DNA of 64,000 nucleotides from Sacculina carcini (taxonomy: Eukaryota > Arthropoda > Thecostraca > Sacculinidae): contig OU696572.1 in the NCBI GenBank assembly GCA_916048095.2, forward strand, positions 6,699,954-6,763,953, in the 5' to 3' direction. The translations under genes and the position numbers were made by a program. This document shows positions 31,614 to 43,137 of this stretch, piece by piece. A model generated the notes under the pieces. That model did no database searches. It saw only the letters and a program-made list of their open reading frames with translations, and was not told the origin of the DNA. Numbering within the stretch: the first letter of the stretch is position 1; each line of letters begins with the position of its first letter.

Positions 31614-31640
31614 TTTCCGGTTTTGTTATTGACAAAATTT

Positions 31641-32400
31641 CAGAATTCAGGATATTTTTTGTATAAAAAAACAAGCCTTCAGACTATGAAAGTTAGACTA
31701 TGAAAACCAACACTTTTACAGGAGCAATAAAAACACGTCTACACTGTCCGAGCGATAAACGCAAACTGATAATATTATATATATTACTACCACCAGTTTA
31801 TACGTTTCTGCTTTACTTGACGCTATATCTAATAATTGTTTGCAGCTGTTCAGTATCCAAAGTGAGTATAAATGACCATTCGGTTGATGTCTATGGGGTG
31901 CTCAAACAAACTGAAGTTTTACACCAGATTTGTATACTACAACAATATTGTTTCCCTAAAACTTTATTGGTGAAGATCGAAACTGTTGATATAAATGAAA
32001 AATCCGCAATTATAATTTACTTATAGGGTTCTTATTCTAAATCTTTCGAGCTAGTAATTACTTTAAACAAAGCATTCCGAAGAAAAAGTACAATTGTACA
32101 CAACTTATTTGGTAAATACATATTTACTTGTTTGAACAGTTTTTGAATATCTGCATGTAATTTTTCGCAATATATTTGAAAATATTTCACATATTTAATA
32201 TTTGCTCCTGTACATTTTGCGCTTTCAGACATACTAAAGTTTAAAGTCAACATTTAAATTCAAAATTTGACACAATAGTTTTACACATCCCTTATAAGTG
32301 TGAGAGTCCATTGACGTATTCGCTATTCAATAGTATATTCATTTGCAGGCTACTTGCTATACAATAGGTATTTGAACGCACATCAATCAAATCTATCTTC
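31641..32400. other. Unassigned AT-rich stretch
   Basis: No gene recognised. Confidence 0.4.
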
Positions 32401-32589
32401 CATAGAGACTGTTTTAGAAAGCATTGTTTCATTAAAAATGCGTTAGGTTAAATAGACGTTTGTCAAAAAAACACTTGACCAACGAATTTACTTGTCTTGT
32501 TCTGCTGTCAACATTTTCTGAATATGTGCATTAATAAATCGAATTTAAAACCAGTTTGAAAAGCAGCATTGCATTGTTTCATAAAAAAC

Positions 32590-33590
32590 ATGGTTTGTTT
32601 AAAAAAACACATGACTATTCAATGAATTTGTTTTGTTCTGCTGACAAATTATTTAAAATATCCACATAATTAAAACCATCTTTAAAAACATGGGTTTTTT
32701 CAATGAAAAAACCTAAACCACCGGACCCGGATGTACTTTCAAACAGTCTCCTGGGGTATTTATTGATAAATGTTTGTTTTTTTATATTATTATCAAATTA
32801 TCTTTTGATAATTATTATTATCTTATTAATAAAATTAATAATTATCGGATCTAGTACAATATTACCCTATGAACATATTAGCCACAAATGCCCGAGTACT
32901 CCCATACTCTGCAATAGGGCAATATGTTCACCTCGGCCAGTGTAGTGTCAAACGCGTATCAAGTGCGACTGCGGTTTGTGGCCAATATGTTCACTTTTCA
33001 CCATAGCGAAATTCCAGTGGTTTCCAACACAACGCACGAGTTCGTATATAACAGAAAACTAGCACTTAACGCACTGTGTGTGGTTATTGACTAAGCTCAG
33101 TAAGCTGACCTAAACAAACTTGACCTAACCTGACCAACCTAACCTAACCTGACCAACCTAACCTAACCTAATCAATAACCACTCAGTACGTTATGTGCTA
33201 GCTACCTGTAGTGTATAAACTCGTGTGTTGTGTTGAAAACCACTGAAATTTCGCTATGGTGAAAAGTGAACATATTGGCCACAAACCGCAGTCGCACTCT
33301 CGCACTTGATACGCCTTTGACACTACGCTGGCCGAGGTGAACATATTGCCCTATTGCAGAGTATGGGAGTACTCGGGCGTTTGTGGCTAATATGTTCATA
33401 GGGCAATATTGTAGTACTCCCTAATTATCTTCAAAACGTCAATTGAACTCATGTCTATGTACTAAAATCCAACATCCGATGACAATTGGGGCTAATTCTA
33501 AAAAAAACCATAAAAACAAAAAAGCCCTAAAAACAAGTTTTAAATAAAACTGCAACCAAAAAACGTTTTTTTGCATCACTAGTCACAACC
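32590..33590 (+). repeat. Dispersed AT-rich repeat R2, copy 2, interrupted
   Basis: Matches 13330-13703 on both sides of the foldback element (32857-33411). Boundaries are approximate. Confidence 0.75.
32857..33411. mobile_element. Foldback / MITE-like element with 235-bp arms
   Basis: Arms about 32857-33091 and 33172-33411 are inverted copies with scattered mismatches. The ends are CAATATTRCCC, flanked by TA on both sides, as in Tc1/mariner-type MITEs. GGGCAATATGTTCAC-like subrepeats recur within each arm. The 80-bp centre consists of CCTAACCTGACC telomere-like repeats. No coding capacity. Confidence 0.85.
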
Positions 33591-33626
33591 AGACCAGACC
33601 ACAAACATCACTTCCAAAGAAAAAGG

Positions 33627-33638
33627 GCCGAAATAGTT
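33627..33638 (-). promoter_or_regulatory. tRNA-Phe-type primer site at the edge of LTR F
   Basis: The minus strand reads TTACA then AACTATTTCGGC, the same LTR-end/primer-site arrangement as in LTR-A and LTR-C with one mismatch. An LTR-like sequence starting TGTAACAAAC lies at 33639 onward; its internal region is truncated. Confidence 0.5.
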
Positions 33639-33990
33639 TGTAACAAACATAAAATTAAAATATATTACAGACAGGCGCGCGTGGGCATCACTGCCCCACG
33701 CGCGCCTACAAGACGGTCACATCCAGACTAGCCCACAAACACGACTCCCAGGCTCACACCGTGACACACGGGAGCACACACACACGCGCACAGGCCTAAC
33801 GCCCACCGCCACAACCAATCAGCGGCGAGCCGGTCAATCGCTCGCCGCCGCGGGCCATGCACACTTCACTAAACGCATACACAAACACCGAAACAACTAC
33901 ACACAGGCGCTCACACACTCTCGCACGCCATACACAATTAAACCATACACGATCACATAGACACAATAAGACGTTGACACACTCAAATAC
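33639..33990 (-). mobile_element. Probable LTR remnant F
   Basis: Begins TGTAACAAAC. Contains a 13-bp inverted repeat (AGGCGCGCGTGGG, 33673-33685 and 33695-33707) and a CCAATCAGCGGCG motif (about 33815) like the CCAAT motifs of LTR-A. The far end was not identified, so the right limit is arbitrary. Confidence 0.35.
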
Positions 33991-35738
33991 AATCCCTTAC
34001 ACACACTCTCTCAGTGCACACGATCACACCACAATAATACAACTAGGACTAGGCTTTAATTTCCCTTTTTGTGTCTGGTTCAGTTCACAGCCTTTGTTCA
34101 TTTCAATACTTTTGTGTTATCTGTGTTCTGTGTTACGTGTCGGCGTAATGTTTGTTTGTGCATGTCTTTGTCGGTGTAACATGGTCTTTTCTGTTATATT
34201 TCACCCTTGCTAGTTCTTGCCTTTCTTCTGAACATCCGTTTCAATGTGATTGCCACCTTCGCATCTCTTTATCGCATGTTTAGCGTGCCCTAGTTGATTT
34301 CTGCGCTATATCAATTATACGGTTTGTCTGTTTGCTTGCATTTACTGCTCATGCTCAAGTTTATTTATTCATGATTCACACGTTGATACCACCGTCATAT
34401 AATTTTTTTCATTGTTTCGCATTGGTTGTTTTGAAATACGTCGTTGGTCATTGCTACATATTTGCGTCAACAGGCAACATTGATTCTCTCTAGCTGTCCA
34501 AAATTTGCTTCCAGTGTGCCTTTGTTACGTTTTTATCGTTATTTTTCATTGTATTAATGAACTTGTATTGTTTATTCCCTTGTCAAGAGTCTGCAAGCGT
34601 GGCCATTTTATGCACCATTCAACATGCGGCTGTACAAGAATCTGCTGAGGAGCTCTATGAGATATTGTCAGGTACGCCAACATTTGTGCAATTGTTGTGC
34701 TCATTTGTGCTGAGAGAGTGGTTTCATTGCAACCTGTTCCATTCGTTTGAACATATGGTCATCCTTGTACCAGTGCCAGTGTCCTCGCCTTGTACCTGAC
34801 GACTTGTCTATTACTGCTCCACTGGTACTGTTACTGGTCTTTTTACCTGGCCAGGGATTCCCTCGATTTTAAGGGGCACCCAATGAGGGAAGGGACTCAA
34901 TGGAGCTCCAATAAATGAGTGTGTGTCTGAGAAAACTTGATGGGTTTTTTGTATTATAGATCCAATATCTTATGATTTTTTTTGTAGTGGTCTTCCTGTA
35001 TAGTTTTCGAGGGAAGGGACACACCAGCTTGTCACTGCTCTGCAATTAGGAAGAATATTTCAATAGTCAATGAGGAAGTATACATTTCATTGCTGTTTTC
35101 TATTCATTAACCGAATACATCTCAATATTTATGCGAAAATTCGATTGCTGAATAGTCAACATTCCAAAGGAAATAATGTTTATGTATCATATATAACATA
35201 ATGTTACATACTGTACTTTCCAAAGTAAACAATGTTTACGTCTCGTTCAATAAATATTTTGCGCCTAGTTCACATCTGCCTGGATCCCCACGTTGCCCGT
35301 AGGCGACACATCAAAGGTGATCGATCCGCGGTGTTCTCAAGCTTGGCCATGTATGCTTGTGGGCATCTACGCGAGTGTTTACGCATGTACCACATATATT
35401 TATATAGCGCATAATATATACAAACGCACCTGAAGATTACATTTAGGGCTGAAGATTACATTTATTTTTTATTTATATTAGGCTATTCATAATTATATGC
35501 ACATTCGACAGGGTCCACACGTACCGTGTGCAGCCAAGTCCAATATTCGGATCCGCGTTGACCCGATTTTGAGACACGGTTTCGAACGGGCTCGGTTCAG
35601 GAACCGGTTTCAAGTCCCAGGACTGGTTTCAATTTTCATAAAGCGGATCTGTTTGTTTAGTGTTTGTGCTACTCGTCGCTTGAAACACTTTCGTTCCTTG
35701 ATGAATAAGACAATTGTTATTTTTCAGGAAAGGTTGTT
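33991..35738. other. Unassigned stretch
   Basis: No gene recognised. AATAAA occurs at about 34910 after a GC-mixed segment, and a 16-bp duplication CTGAAGATTACATTTA at about 35430. Confidence 0.4.
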
Positions 35739-36558
35739 CTAATCGAGCGTCACACACACAGCGTCGCGAATTTCAGTATCTGCGATGTCAGAACTGACTG
35801 ACGTTATCGTGAGTTTGGGCACGATCTTGCCACGGCAGGAAGCTTTGAGCTGACTGTCAGTCTTCATCACCAGCATCGCATTGTCGGCTGCTTTTGTGTC
35901 AGGGAGACTCACTTTGATTGCGCCACGCTTGGTTGTCTTCATCTTGGCGATGGGCACAAACTTGAGGGCACCAGAGACTCGTTTTTTGTCGAGTGGAACC
36001 TTGTCATGGGAGTGCACGATAATCTCGCGTGTCACTGCCTGAACGAATGAACGCGGATGTTGAACAGGCATCATTGGCGGAGTCGGCATCAGTGGCGGAG
36101 TCGGCATCAGTGGTGGAGTCGGCATCAGTGGTGGAGTTGGCAGCAGCGGAGGCTTCGGGCTGGTCATCGGTTGCAGTTGGACCTTAAATTCGCTGACAGT
36201 CTTGGTCAGCTGCTCGAGAGATTGGCTCTCGGTCGAAGATTGGCCCATGTTCACCATGTTTTTTTTGTCGGCTGTTGTAATGCCGACAAGGCTGTCCAGC
36301 CACTCCTGCATTTCTGCAGTGTTGCAGTCACTAGCAAGAGTGCAACTTTCACACGTGAAGGAAGCCCTGGTGGTGAAGAAATTCATGGCCATATACTTGG
36401 GCATTCGGCTGCATCTCACATGCACGTATTTTTTGCATTGTGAACAAAACAACGCACAGGCAGTCACGGTCATTTTGCACGTGGTACAAATTGAGCCGTC
36501 AGGGGGGGAAGCAACGCGGGACGGTTGAATCCCGGCAGGCTTGGTCCTCGCGGCCATG
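35739..36558 (-). pseudogene. LINE ORF1 with PHD-like finger (3' truncated)
   Basis: The frame probably starts at MAARTKPAG near 36558. A cysteine/histidine cluster (CTTCKMTVTACALFCSQC, YVHVRC, CESC) forms a PHD/ESR-like finger in the first 90 residues, as in CR1-type ORF1 proteins. A proline-rich tandem (MPTPPL, four to five times, from an 18-bp DNA repeat at about 36065-36140) follows, then an RRM-like basic region. ORF2 is absent. Confidence 0.7.
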
Positions 36559-36721
36559 ACGGGCACGATAAGTTCACAAGCACACGATCTCACACACAGA
36601 CACACACGTACTCACAGACACACGGCCCGCACACGCACACACACAGGCACACGCGCACACACACACACACGACTCACACACTGAGGGGCCGTCCCCAACA
36701 AGGGGGGCGCGCCAGGCACGA

Positions 36722-36756
<35 letters not shown>

Positions 36757-37399
36757 GGGTCGGGCCAGGCACGGAATTAAGCACCTAGTCGCGAAAACCT
36801 CAACCACTATCAGCAGCACAAATCACCACGAAAACGCAAATAGCCGGAGCGACACAAAAACACATCCTCACAGGACAATCTCTCAAACAAGAGTGACACA
36901 CACACATTTTTTTAATTTTTCATTGATTCGAATATTTGTAATGCGCAATTCACACAATTTGTCTCAAATGCGCAAAGATGGACATATTTATACATAAATG
37001 CATACACACACTATACATACAAGACACACGCAAAGGGTTGAACGAAAAACTCTTATGTACAGATCGAGGTGTCTATTCGGTATGTGGGGATACCAAGGCA
37101 CACACACACACACTCACTCACTCACACACTCACACTCACACACTCACTCTCTCACACATCGTTTAGGCAATATAGACAGGACGGGACCCACACATACATA
37201 CAACATACACGCAGACATACGCACAAATGGGCAATTTTGTACAGGACAAGATCACACTGATAATGTATAAGCTATGAACACGCATACACTTTCAACGGAC
37301 AAACATACTTTGTCAAGCACACTCACACTTGCGCACAGGCAAGCACATAAACGAAGACACACATGAAATCTCGAAAAATTGTAACAGTCAGCAAGAGAG
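36559..37399. other. CA-rich stretch, no gene
   Basis: Several (CA)n and (CACT)n microsatellites at 36590-36760 and 37095-37160. The part next to 36559 may be the 5' UTR of the ORF1-bearing LINE. Confidence 0.5.
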
Positions 37400-38189
37400 A
37401 GGCAAGACTACGAAAAAGACTTCCTCCCCCCTGCAGTAGGGGGGTTAGAATTCTGCCGCCGTAGCTGCCGCGTGTCGTAAAAGGCGACTAAAGGCAGACA
37501 TGTCTGGTCAGGTTTCGGCCTGCTACTGGTAACATGTAACCCGTTACAACCAGCCGCATGGTCGGAATGTCGGCGACTAATCCGGCCCCCCACTGGCCTA
37601 TGCCAGTGAGGAGGGTGGCCAGACACCCAGCAGGAAGAAAAACAAGACCTGTGAAAGGGCGGATGAGCTGTCGGCCATCGGCCAGCAGCCAACGGCCTTC
37701 TGGAAACCCTCCCCGTCGGAGCGGCAAACAGGATCCTGGCCGCTGAGTGTCACGTCGCCCGGGGTATAGTGGCGGCGTGACGCAACACCCGTCTTTGGCC
37801 TGCGCGTCGAACCCCGACGGGGCCGCTGTTTGGCTCCTCGACAGTGGAGAGAATGGTCCGACGCCGGCACGGGTGGCCGGATAGGGCTCAAGAGGGTCAA
37901 GGGTGAGGTGCCTGGTGCTCGAGGGGGGTCCCGCCCGGTGCAGTGTCCGCCGTTTGCAGTGGGGCTGCAGCTGCCGGGTCCAGATGGACCGGTGGGGTCA
38001 CTGGTCCGGGCCCGGCGCTGTAGCTCCCGTGGACTCGTACCGGGCGGAGCTCGCAGCGAGCTCAGGGGTATTCGGTGCCCGTACAGCGCGCACCACCACT
38101 GGCGTGGCATCCCATGCTGGCTCTGCCCGTCCCCCCAGTAGGGCCCCGTGCAGAGGTGGGTGGTCGTGTGCGCAGAGACAATACAATCT

Positions 38190-39829
38190 CACATGACTTC
38201 CAAATCCTCCACCACCCCAACTGCTGGTCGTCCATCGGGCGATCGGCCACGGCCACCGAAAGGTGGTCGTACTCTGAGTAACAGTCAGGGCGACAGTCGT
38301 AGTGCTCCTGTTCCGTTGGTTCTGGTCTTTTCCAGCACCAGCGAAAATGTGAAACTCTCGTCACTGAATCCGTTTCGTCGCATGGACGGTTTTAGAAACA
38401 TTGTCGACGTGCCTATCGAGTCCAACAGACAACGTGATGGATCGTTGATGGTCAAATACGGCACTGAGACGGCAGCAGCCCGCGCGATATAGGCAACCAC
38501 TTTCCGTTATCGCGTGGGTACGGGCGAAAACAAGCGTTGGGTGAGCACCCCCATCTCGGTGTGTGCGCACTCGAAATTGAACCAAGCCAGAGGTGTTCTG
38601 TTCTGTCGTGCGCTAGAGGGTGTCGATGATGAGGATATTTGCGACGGATTGGCATCACAGGGTGTCATCCGCGTGTAGCGCATCGTCCGACGGCGTGAGG
38701 GTAGCGAGGTGGCAACACACTCTTTTTTCCTCACGTTTGACGGTGCTGTTTTGCCGGACGACATCAAGATCGGTGACATCCGTCAGCGTATCCGAGTCCG
38801 CCCCTATGTGCCTAAGCCGATGCGGTGCTACAGGTGCCAACGTTCCGACATACGAGCTCCCGCTGTAACCGTGCAGAGATCTGTGGACGTTGCTCATCCG
38901 AACGGCACACCGCTGCTGATTGCGAAGATGACTATTTTTGTGTCTATTGCAGGAGCAGCGATCATGCGTCCTCGTCGCGTGACTGCCCGGAATGGCTCAA
39001 AGAGAAAGAAATTCTGTCCATTCGCGCTGCCCAGCACTGCAGTTTCGGCGAGGCGCGTGCTGTGTATCGCAGCTCGCATCCATCAGGCCCGTCCTATGTC
39101 GGCGTAGTTACGAAGTCAGCTCAACCTCCACAGTCTGTCGACTCGTTTCTGGAAAAGCTGACTGTTGGATATTTTCTGAAGCTGGCTGGACGAATGGGTC
39201 TCAAGCTGGTCGTACCGGAGGCTGACAGCCGTCAAACAGAATCCACACCGGTTGATCGGCGGCCTGAGGAGACTGCCGTGTCGCGGTCGCCAACGGCCGC
39301 ACCTCAGCGGTCCCATGCGTCCGCGACCCAGCGGCCCCAGACGGCCGCATCCCAGCGGCCCAAGGCGGCCGCTCCCCAGCAGCCTGAAAGGGCTGCTGAG
39401 CGGCGACCTCAGCGGGTCGCCGATCGGCCGGTCAACCGGCCGACGGACCGTGCTGGCAAATCGGCAGCGATGCCGGTTAGTCACGGCGGGAAAAAACTGG
39501 CCGCTCAGCAGGCTTCCAAGCCAGCAGAGCGGTCGTCTCCGAGCCGGAGGAAATCCGGAGACTTGACGGTGGTTCAACACAAGAGCCGCCGTTCGGTCAA
39601 GTCAGCCTCGCCGAGGATTGACCGGCGATCATCTCCCGGTCACAAAGCGAGCGCGGTCCCTGCATCTCCGCGCTCGGCGGTTGCTAGCGCACCGCCTTCT
39701 GCACACGACGGAGCGACTCCCACCACTGCCATGGAGGTGGAGAGTTCCTCTAAGCGTAAGCTCTCGGCCTCTCCAATTGGGTCCCCACATGACGCGGAGA
39801 GAGGACGATCGGCCAAGCGATGCGATTAG
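38190..39829 (+). pseudogene. LINE ORF1 (gag-like, zinc knuckles, Ala/Pro/Arg tail)
   Basis: The N-terminal part is in the 38148-38492 frame, then shifts (FRYRVGTGENKRWV, ICDGLASQGV) and again near 38830. The knuckle region includes CYRCQRS, ICGRCSSERHTAADC and FCVYCRSSDHASSSRDCP, i.e. three CCHC motifs, the first broken by the frameshift. The last 200 residues are low-complexity Ala/Pro/Arg/Ser with a near-tandem APQRP pattern. The C-terminal 334-codon frame (38825-39829) is open. Confidence 0.85.
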
Positions 39830-39924
39830 GTACCTGTGCTACCTGGCTTTTAGTGTATATGTGCCTTTTTAACGGGAGTATCTATTTGTATTTTAATCTA
39901 CTATATTTATTTTTTTGTCCATTT

Positions 39925-40609
39925 TACAATGGAATATTAGAGGTATTAGACCGAATTTTAATGATTTACTGCTTATTTTACACTCCCGACAACCATCGAT
40001 TTTAGCAATACAGGAGACTAAGCTTTTAACTTCTTCGTATTTTAGTATTCATGATTTTAATGTTTTTTACATGCTAATCCCAGCTCGACTATAGCCCATG
40101 GCGGGGTTATGCTGGCTGTTCGCACCAGTGTACCCTGTCGCCGCTTGCATATTCAGTCATATTTGCAGGTGGTTGCGGTTCGGTGCTGGCTGGGTGGTAG
40201 GGAGGTGAGTGTGTGCTCTTTGTACCTGTCGCCTGGTCGCCCGTTCTCAAGGGCGGACTTCGAGTTTTTAATTAGTTCACTTCCACCCCCTTTTTACGTG
40301 TTAGGCGATTTTAATGCTCACAGCCCTTATTGGGGTTGTGATGCATATTGTAGCCGTGGTTTTATTATGGAGGATAATTTAACTGTTTTAGACCTAGGTA
40401 TTTTAAACACAGGCACATATACGCATTGCACCATGCCATCGGGAAGCATGTCCACTCTGGACCTCAGTCTGTGCAGTCCCAGTCTGCAGGCATCCACGAG
40501 CTGGACCGTTGAGAACAGTCTGTATGGGAGTGACCACTTCCCTATATGGATCTGTCCCAATGAGGTACCTAGGTTGGGAATACGACCACCGAGATGGAAT
40601 TTCAAATGA
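39925..40609 (+). pseudogene. LINE ORF2 endonuclease
   Basis: MEYYRGIRPNFNDLL and ILAIQETKLL (catalytic Glu) at about 39930-40030, then a frame break around 40090. Next come VRCWLGGREVSVCSLYLSPG, VLGDFNAHSPYWG, STLDLSLCS and GSDHFPIW in 40109-40609. All catalytic blocks are recognisable. The final TGA at 40607-40609 replaces the CGA codon of the left-edge copy. Confidence 0.88.
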
Positions 40610-40692
40610 GCTGATTGGGTCAAAATCCTGGCATTTTTTCTGAAACACCCTGTATGTACAAGAACAGAGTGTACTATACATAGAACATTCTA

Positions 40693-40695
<3 letters not shown>

Positions 40696-40726
<31 letters not shown>

Positions 40727-40738
40727 ACACACACACAC
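40696..40738 (+). repeat. (CA)n microsatellite
   Basis: CA run between the truncated LINE and the next LINE fragment. Confidence 0.9.
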
Positions 40739-40761
40739 CCATCACACACACCGCAAACAAG

Positions 40762-41578
40762 ATGAAGGTGAACACAACAAAAACACAATTGATAATATTT
40801 GGCACAAAATACTTACTCAAGACGTTCCCGAAAATTGAAATCACATTTCAAGACAACATTTTATAGGAAAGCGAGGCCGTAAAAGTTCCAGGCGTGCATT
40901 TGGACAAACATCTACAATTTACCAAACACATCACCTATGTTACACAAAAATCTACTGGAATTCTTTTATGTTTAAACCAAGCTATGACATCGTTGCCCGA
41001 ACACACACATAGGCCTATCATCAATGCGTATATTTTTTCTGTATTGACATACTGCATATCTGTTTATGGTGCTACCGGAGTTATCCAAAAACAGCGAATC
41101 CAAAAAAATGATAAATTTCTGCGCACGAGTCCTCACGAAAAAACGAAAATACGACGACATTTCCGAAACTTGTAGACAGCTCGGCCTACCTACAGTGGAT
41201 GCACTCATTAACGACAATAGAAAACGATTTATTCGAACGATAACGACGACCCAAAACCCAGTGCCTTGTGCGAGACATTTGAACCAGCACGTGAACACAA
41301 CATCAACTTGAGACGAACAAGACCGCTCGAACTGCTCAAAATATCCACGGAAGCAGCTCGCAAACGTATAAACTATGAAGCGGCCAAAATTTTGTTATAT
41401 ATATTTGAACGATAAATGCTGCCATGTTTGTGTATGCGTATGTATTTATGTGTGTGTATGTTTATACATTTATGTATGTGTGCATGTTTATATATGTATG
41501 TTTGTATAATGTATGTATATGTTGCAATGAAAAGCGCGTGCCCAGCGATTGTAATAAAGCATTGATTGATTGATTGAC
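40762..41578 (+). mobile_element. LINE 3' end (reverse transcriptase thumb and tail)
   Basis: Encodes VNTTKTQLIIFGTKYL, VPGVHLDKHLQFTKHI and, after a frameshift at about 41105, INFCARVLTKKRKYDDI to an end near LLYIFER. The 3' end has AATAAAGC followed by (ATTG)n, about four units, at 41562-41577. The palm is absent, so it is 5' truncated. The LINE clade is uncertain. Confidence 0.75.
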
Positions 41579-41587
41579 ACACACACA

Positions 41588-41656
41588 CATTACATTACAT
41601 TAAGACATTTATATCGCGCTTTTCATCCGAGGGTCTCAAAAGCACTCACACACACT

Positions 41657-41707
<51 letters not shown>

Positions 41708-41709
41708 CG
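41588..41709 (+). repeat. CA microsatellite and short conserved tail-like block
   Basis: ACATTTATATCGCGCTTTTC (41608-41627) resembles a widespread SINE/LINE tail block from memory; a (CA)n run at 41655-41706 follows. Confidence 0.5.
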
Positions 41710-41754
41710 GAAATTCGTGAACTGAAAAACAGAGAGCGAAGGCAGCAAGAGCTA

Positions 41755-42384
41755 TTGAACAACCTTACTGCCAAATTGGAAGGTCTCGAAACGAGAGCTA
41801 ATAAAGCTGAAGACCACAGTCGGAGAATGAACGTCCGCATCACGGGACTAAAAGAAGATGGCCATGAAAACTGGGAGCAGACGACTACATCTGTGAAAAG
41901 CTTCCTCACTGAGAAAATGCAGCTGAGCAATTGTAATGTAGAAAGAGCCTACAGAATCGGCAGCAGAGTTGGCACGAAGCCGAGAAGTTTTGTTGCAACA
42001 TTTAATAATTACTCAGATCGTGAGGCAACAATGAGAAACGCGAAAAAATTAAAAGGTACCGGTATATACCTAAGTGATGACCTATGTGCTGCCTCTCAGG
42101 AGGAGAAGGCTAAAAAAATGCCTCTCCTAAAACAAGCAAAGGAGGAGGGCAAAATCGCCTTTTTTCGTGGTACGAGACTCATCGTCAAAGAAAGAGCTCA
42201 ACAGACACCGAATCTAACGACAACTTCAACAGCGACAGCACAAGCTAACCAAGACATCAGACAAAAACCTGCGGCCGAAACAGAGTCAAGTCAAACTGTT
42301 CCAGCGGACAATAATAATAATAATAATGAACGTACAAGTCAACAGGTGACCAAGAGGACCCAACTTCGCACTCGTAATAAGTAA
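41755..42384 (+). CDS. LINE ORF1 (RRM-type nucleic-acid-binding protein)
   Basis: 209 codons. N-terminal coiled coil (LTAKLEGLETRANKAEDHSR). RRMNVRITGLKEDGHENWEQ starts the RRM, and VERAYRIGSRVGTKPRSFVA with YLSDDLCAASQEEKAKKM forms the C-terminal domain, as in Transposase_22/L1 ORF1p-type proteins. A Gln/Asn-rich tail follows (AAT repeat at 42310-42327). The coiled coil may begin further upstream in the same frame. Open and apparently intact. Confidence 0.8.
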   Translation: MNNLTAKLEGLETRANKAEDHSRRMNVRITGLKEDGHENWEQTTTSVKSFLTEKMQLSNCNVERAYRIGSRVGTKPRSFVATFNNYSDREATMRNAKKLKGTGIYLSDDLCAASQEEKAKKMPLLKQAKEEGKIAFFRGTRLIVKERAQQTPNLTTTSTATAQANQDIRQKPAAETESSQTVPADNNNNNNERTSQQVTKRTQLRTRNK

Positions 42385-42446
42385 GATTGTATCGATTTCT
42401 CTAGTGTAATTTATCTAGCAAGTTTATATATATATAGCATTAAAAC

Positions 42447-43137
42447 ATGGATACAGGAAACACTGAAGTGACTAGCAATTCTGACACTGTCAGCGAAACT
42501 GTCATTTTCAATGATGATTTCGACGTCGACACAAATTACACAAACACAATTAATATACCAGACTCAAAATATTTATTTGCGTGCGATTTTCCAATTAGAC
42601 GGGCAAACTGTTTCACAATATGTAGTATGAATATACGTAGTATACCAAAAAATTTCCAAACATTCTGTGACGATATTATCTCTACCATTGGTCTAGATCT
42701 TGATGTCATAGGTTTAATGGAGACAAGATTAGATGCAATGATCACGAAATTATACACTCTTCCTGGTTATAATATGTTTACTGAATGTAGGAACAGATTC
42801 GGCGGTGGAATAGCTGTTTATATCAATAGTAAAATTATAGCAAAAAATTTAGATATGTCTTTTCATTATCCTTGTATTGAGTGTTTAAGTGTAGAAACAG
42901 AATATAACAATAAGCATTATTTGATTATTTGCGTTTACAGGCCACCAAATTCTGATTATCAAATGTTCCTTGAAAAAATTCATGAAAATTTAGATATAGC
43001 TTACCGGAAAAAATACTCTGATATTTATGTGTTTGGCGATTTCAATATTGACCTATTAAGTAATGGCAATATGACAACTGCATTCAAAAATTGCATGCAT
43101 TCATTCTCTTTATACCCTCTGACATCAAAGCCCACTA
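42447..43137 (+). CDS. LINE ORF2 endonuclease, first part
   Basis: FTICSMNIRSIPKNFQTF (catalytic Asn), VIGLMETRLD (Glu), FGGGIAVYINSKI, IICVYRPPNSDYQMF and YVFGDFNIDLLSN (Asp/Asn) occur in order. The open frame runs on to 43295 only because the inserted transposon's 21-bp subrepeats are read as QLQFRNN repeats. The true frame breaks at 43137 and resumes at 44857 (RLTNTTATLLDQI, then ISDHCPI). Confidence 0.88.

Larger units (their letters stand above)
30005..31640 (-). mobile_element. CR1-like LINE, 5' part (ORF1 and start of endonuclease)
   Basis: Minus strand. ORF1 is followed by the beginning of ORF2; everything after the endonuclease's central part is missing. The element is truncated at its 3' side (about 30005), opposite to ordinary LINE truncation, so a later deletion or recombination is likely. 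Confidence 0.82.
37400..40621 (+). mobile_element. Jockey/R1-type LINE, 5' part
   Basis: GC-rich 5' UTR from about 37420 (CCCCCTGCAGTAGGGGGG palindrome), ORF1, and the endonuclease of ORF2. It stops abruptly at 40621; the last 146 bases are nearly identical to 1-146 of the window. Loss of the 3' half is not expected from normal LINE truncation. Confidence 0.88.

Noticed and set aside
33627..33638. Genuine tRNA-Phe gene start
   Set aside because: Only 11-12 bases match and no further tRNA sequence follows on either strand.
36525..36788. His-Thr-rich ORFs around the CA repeats
   Set aside because: Microsatellite translations.
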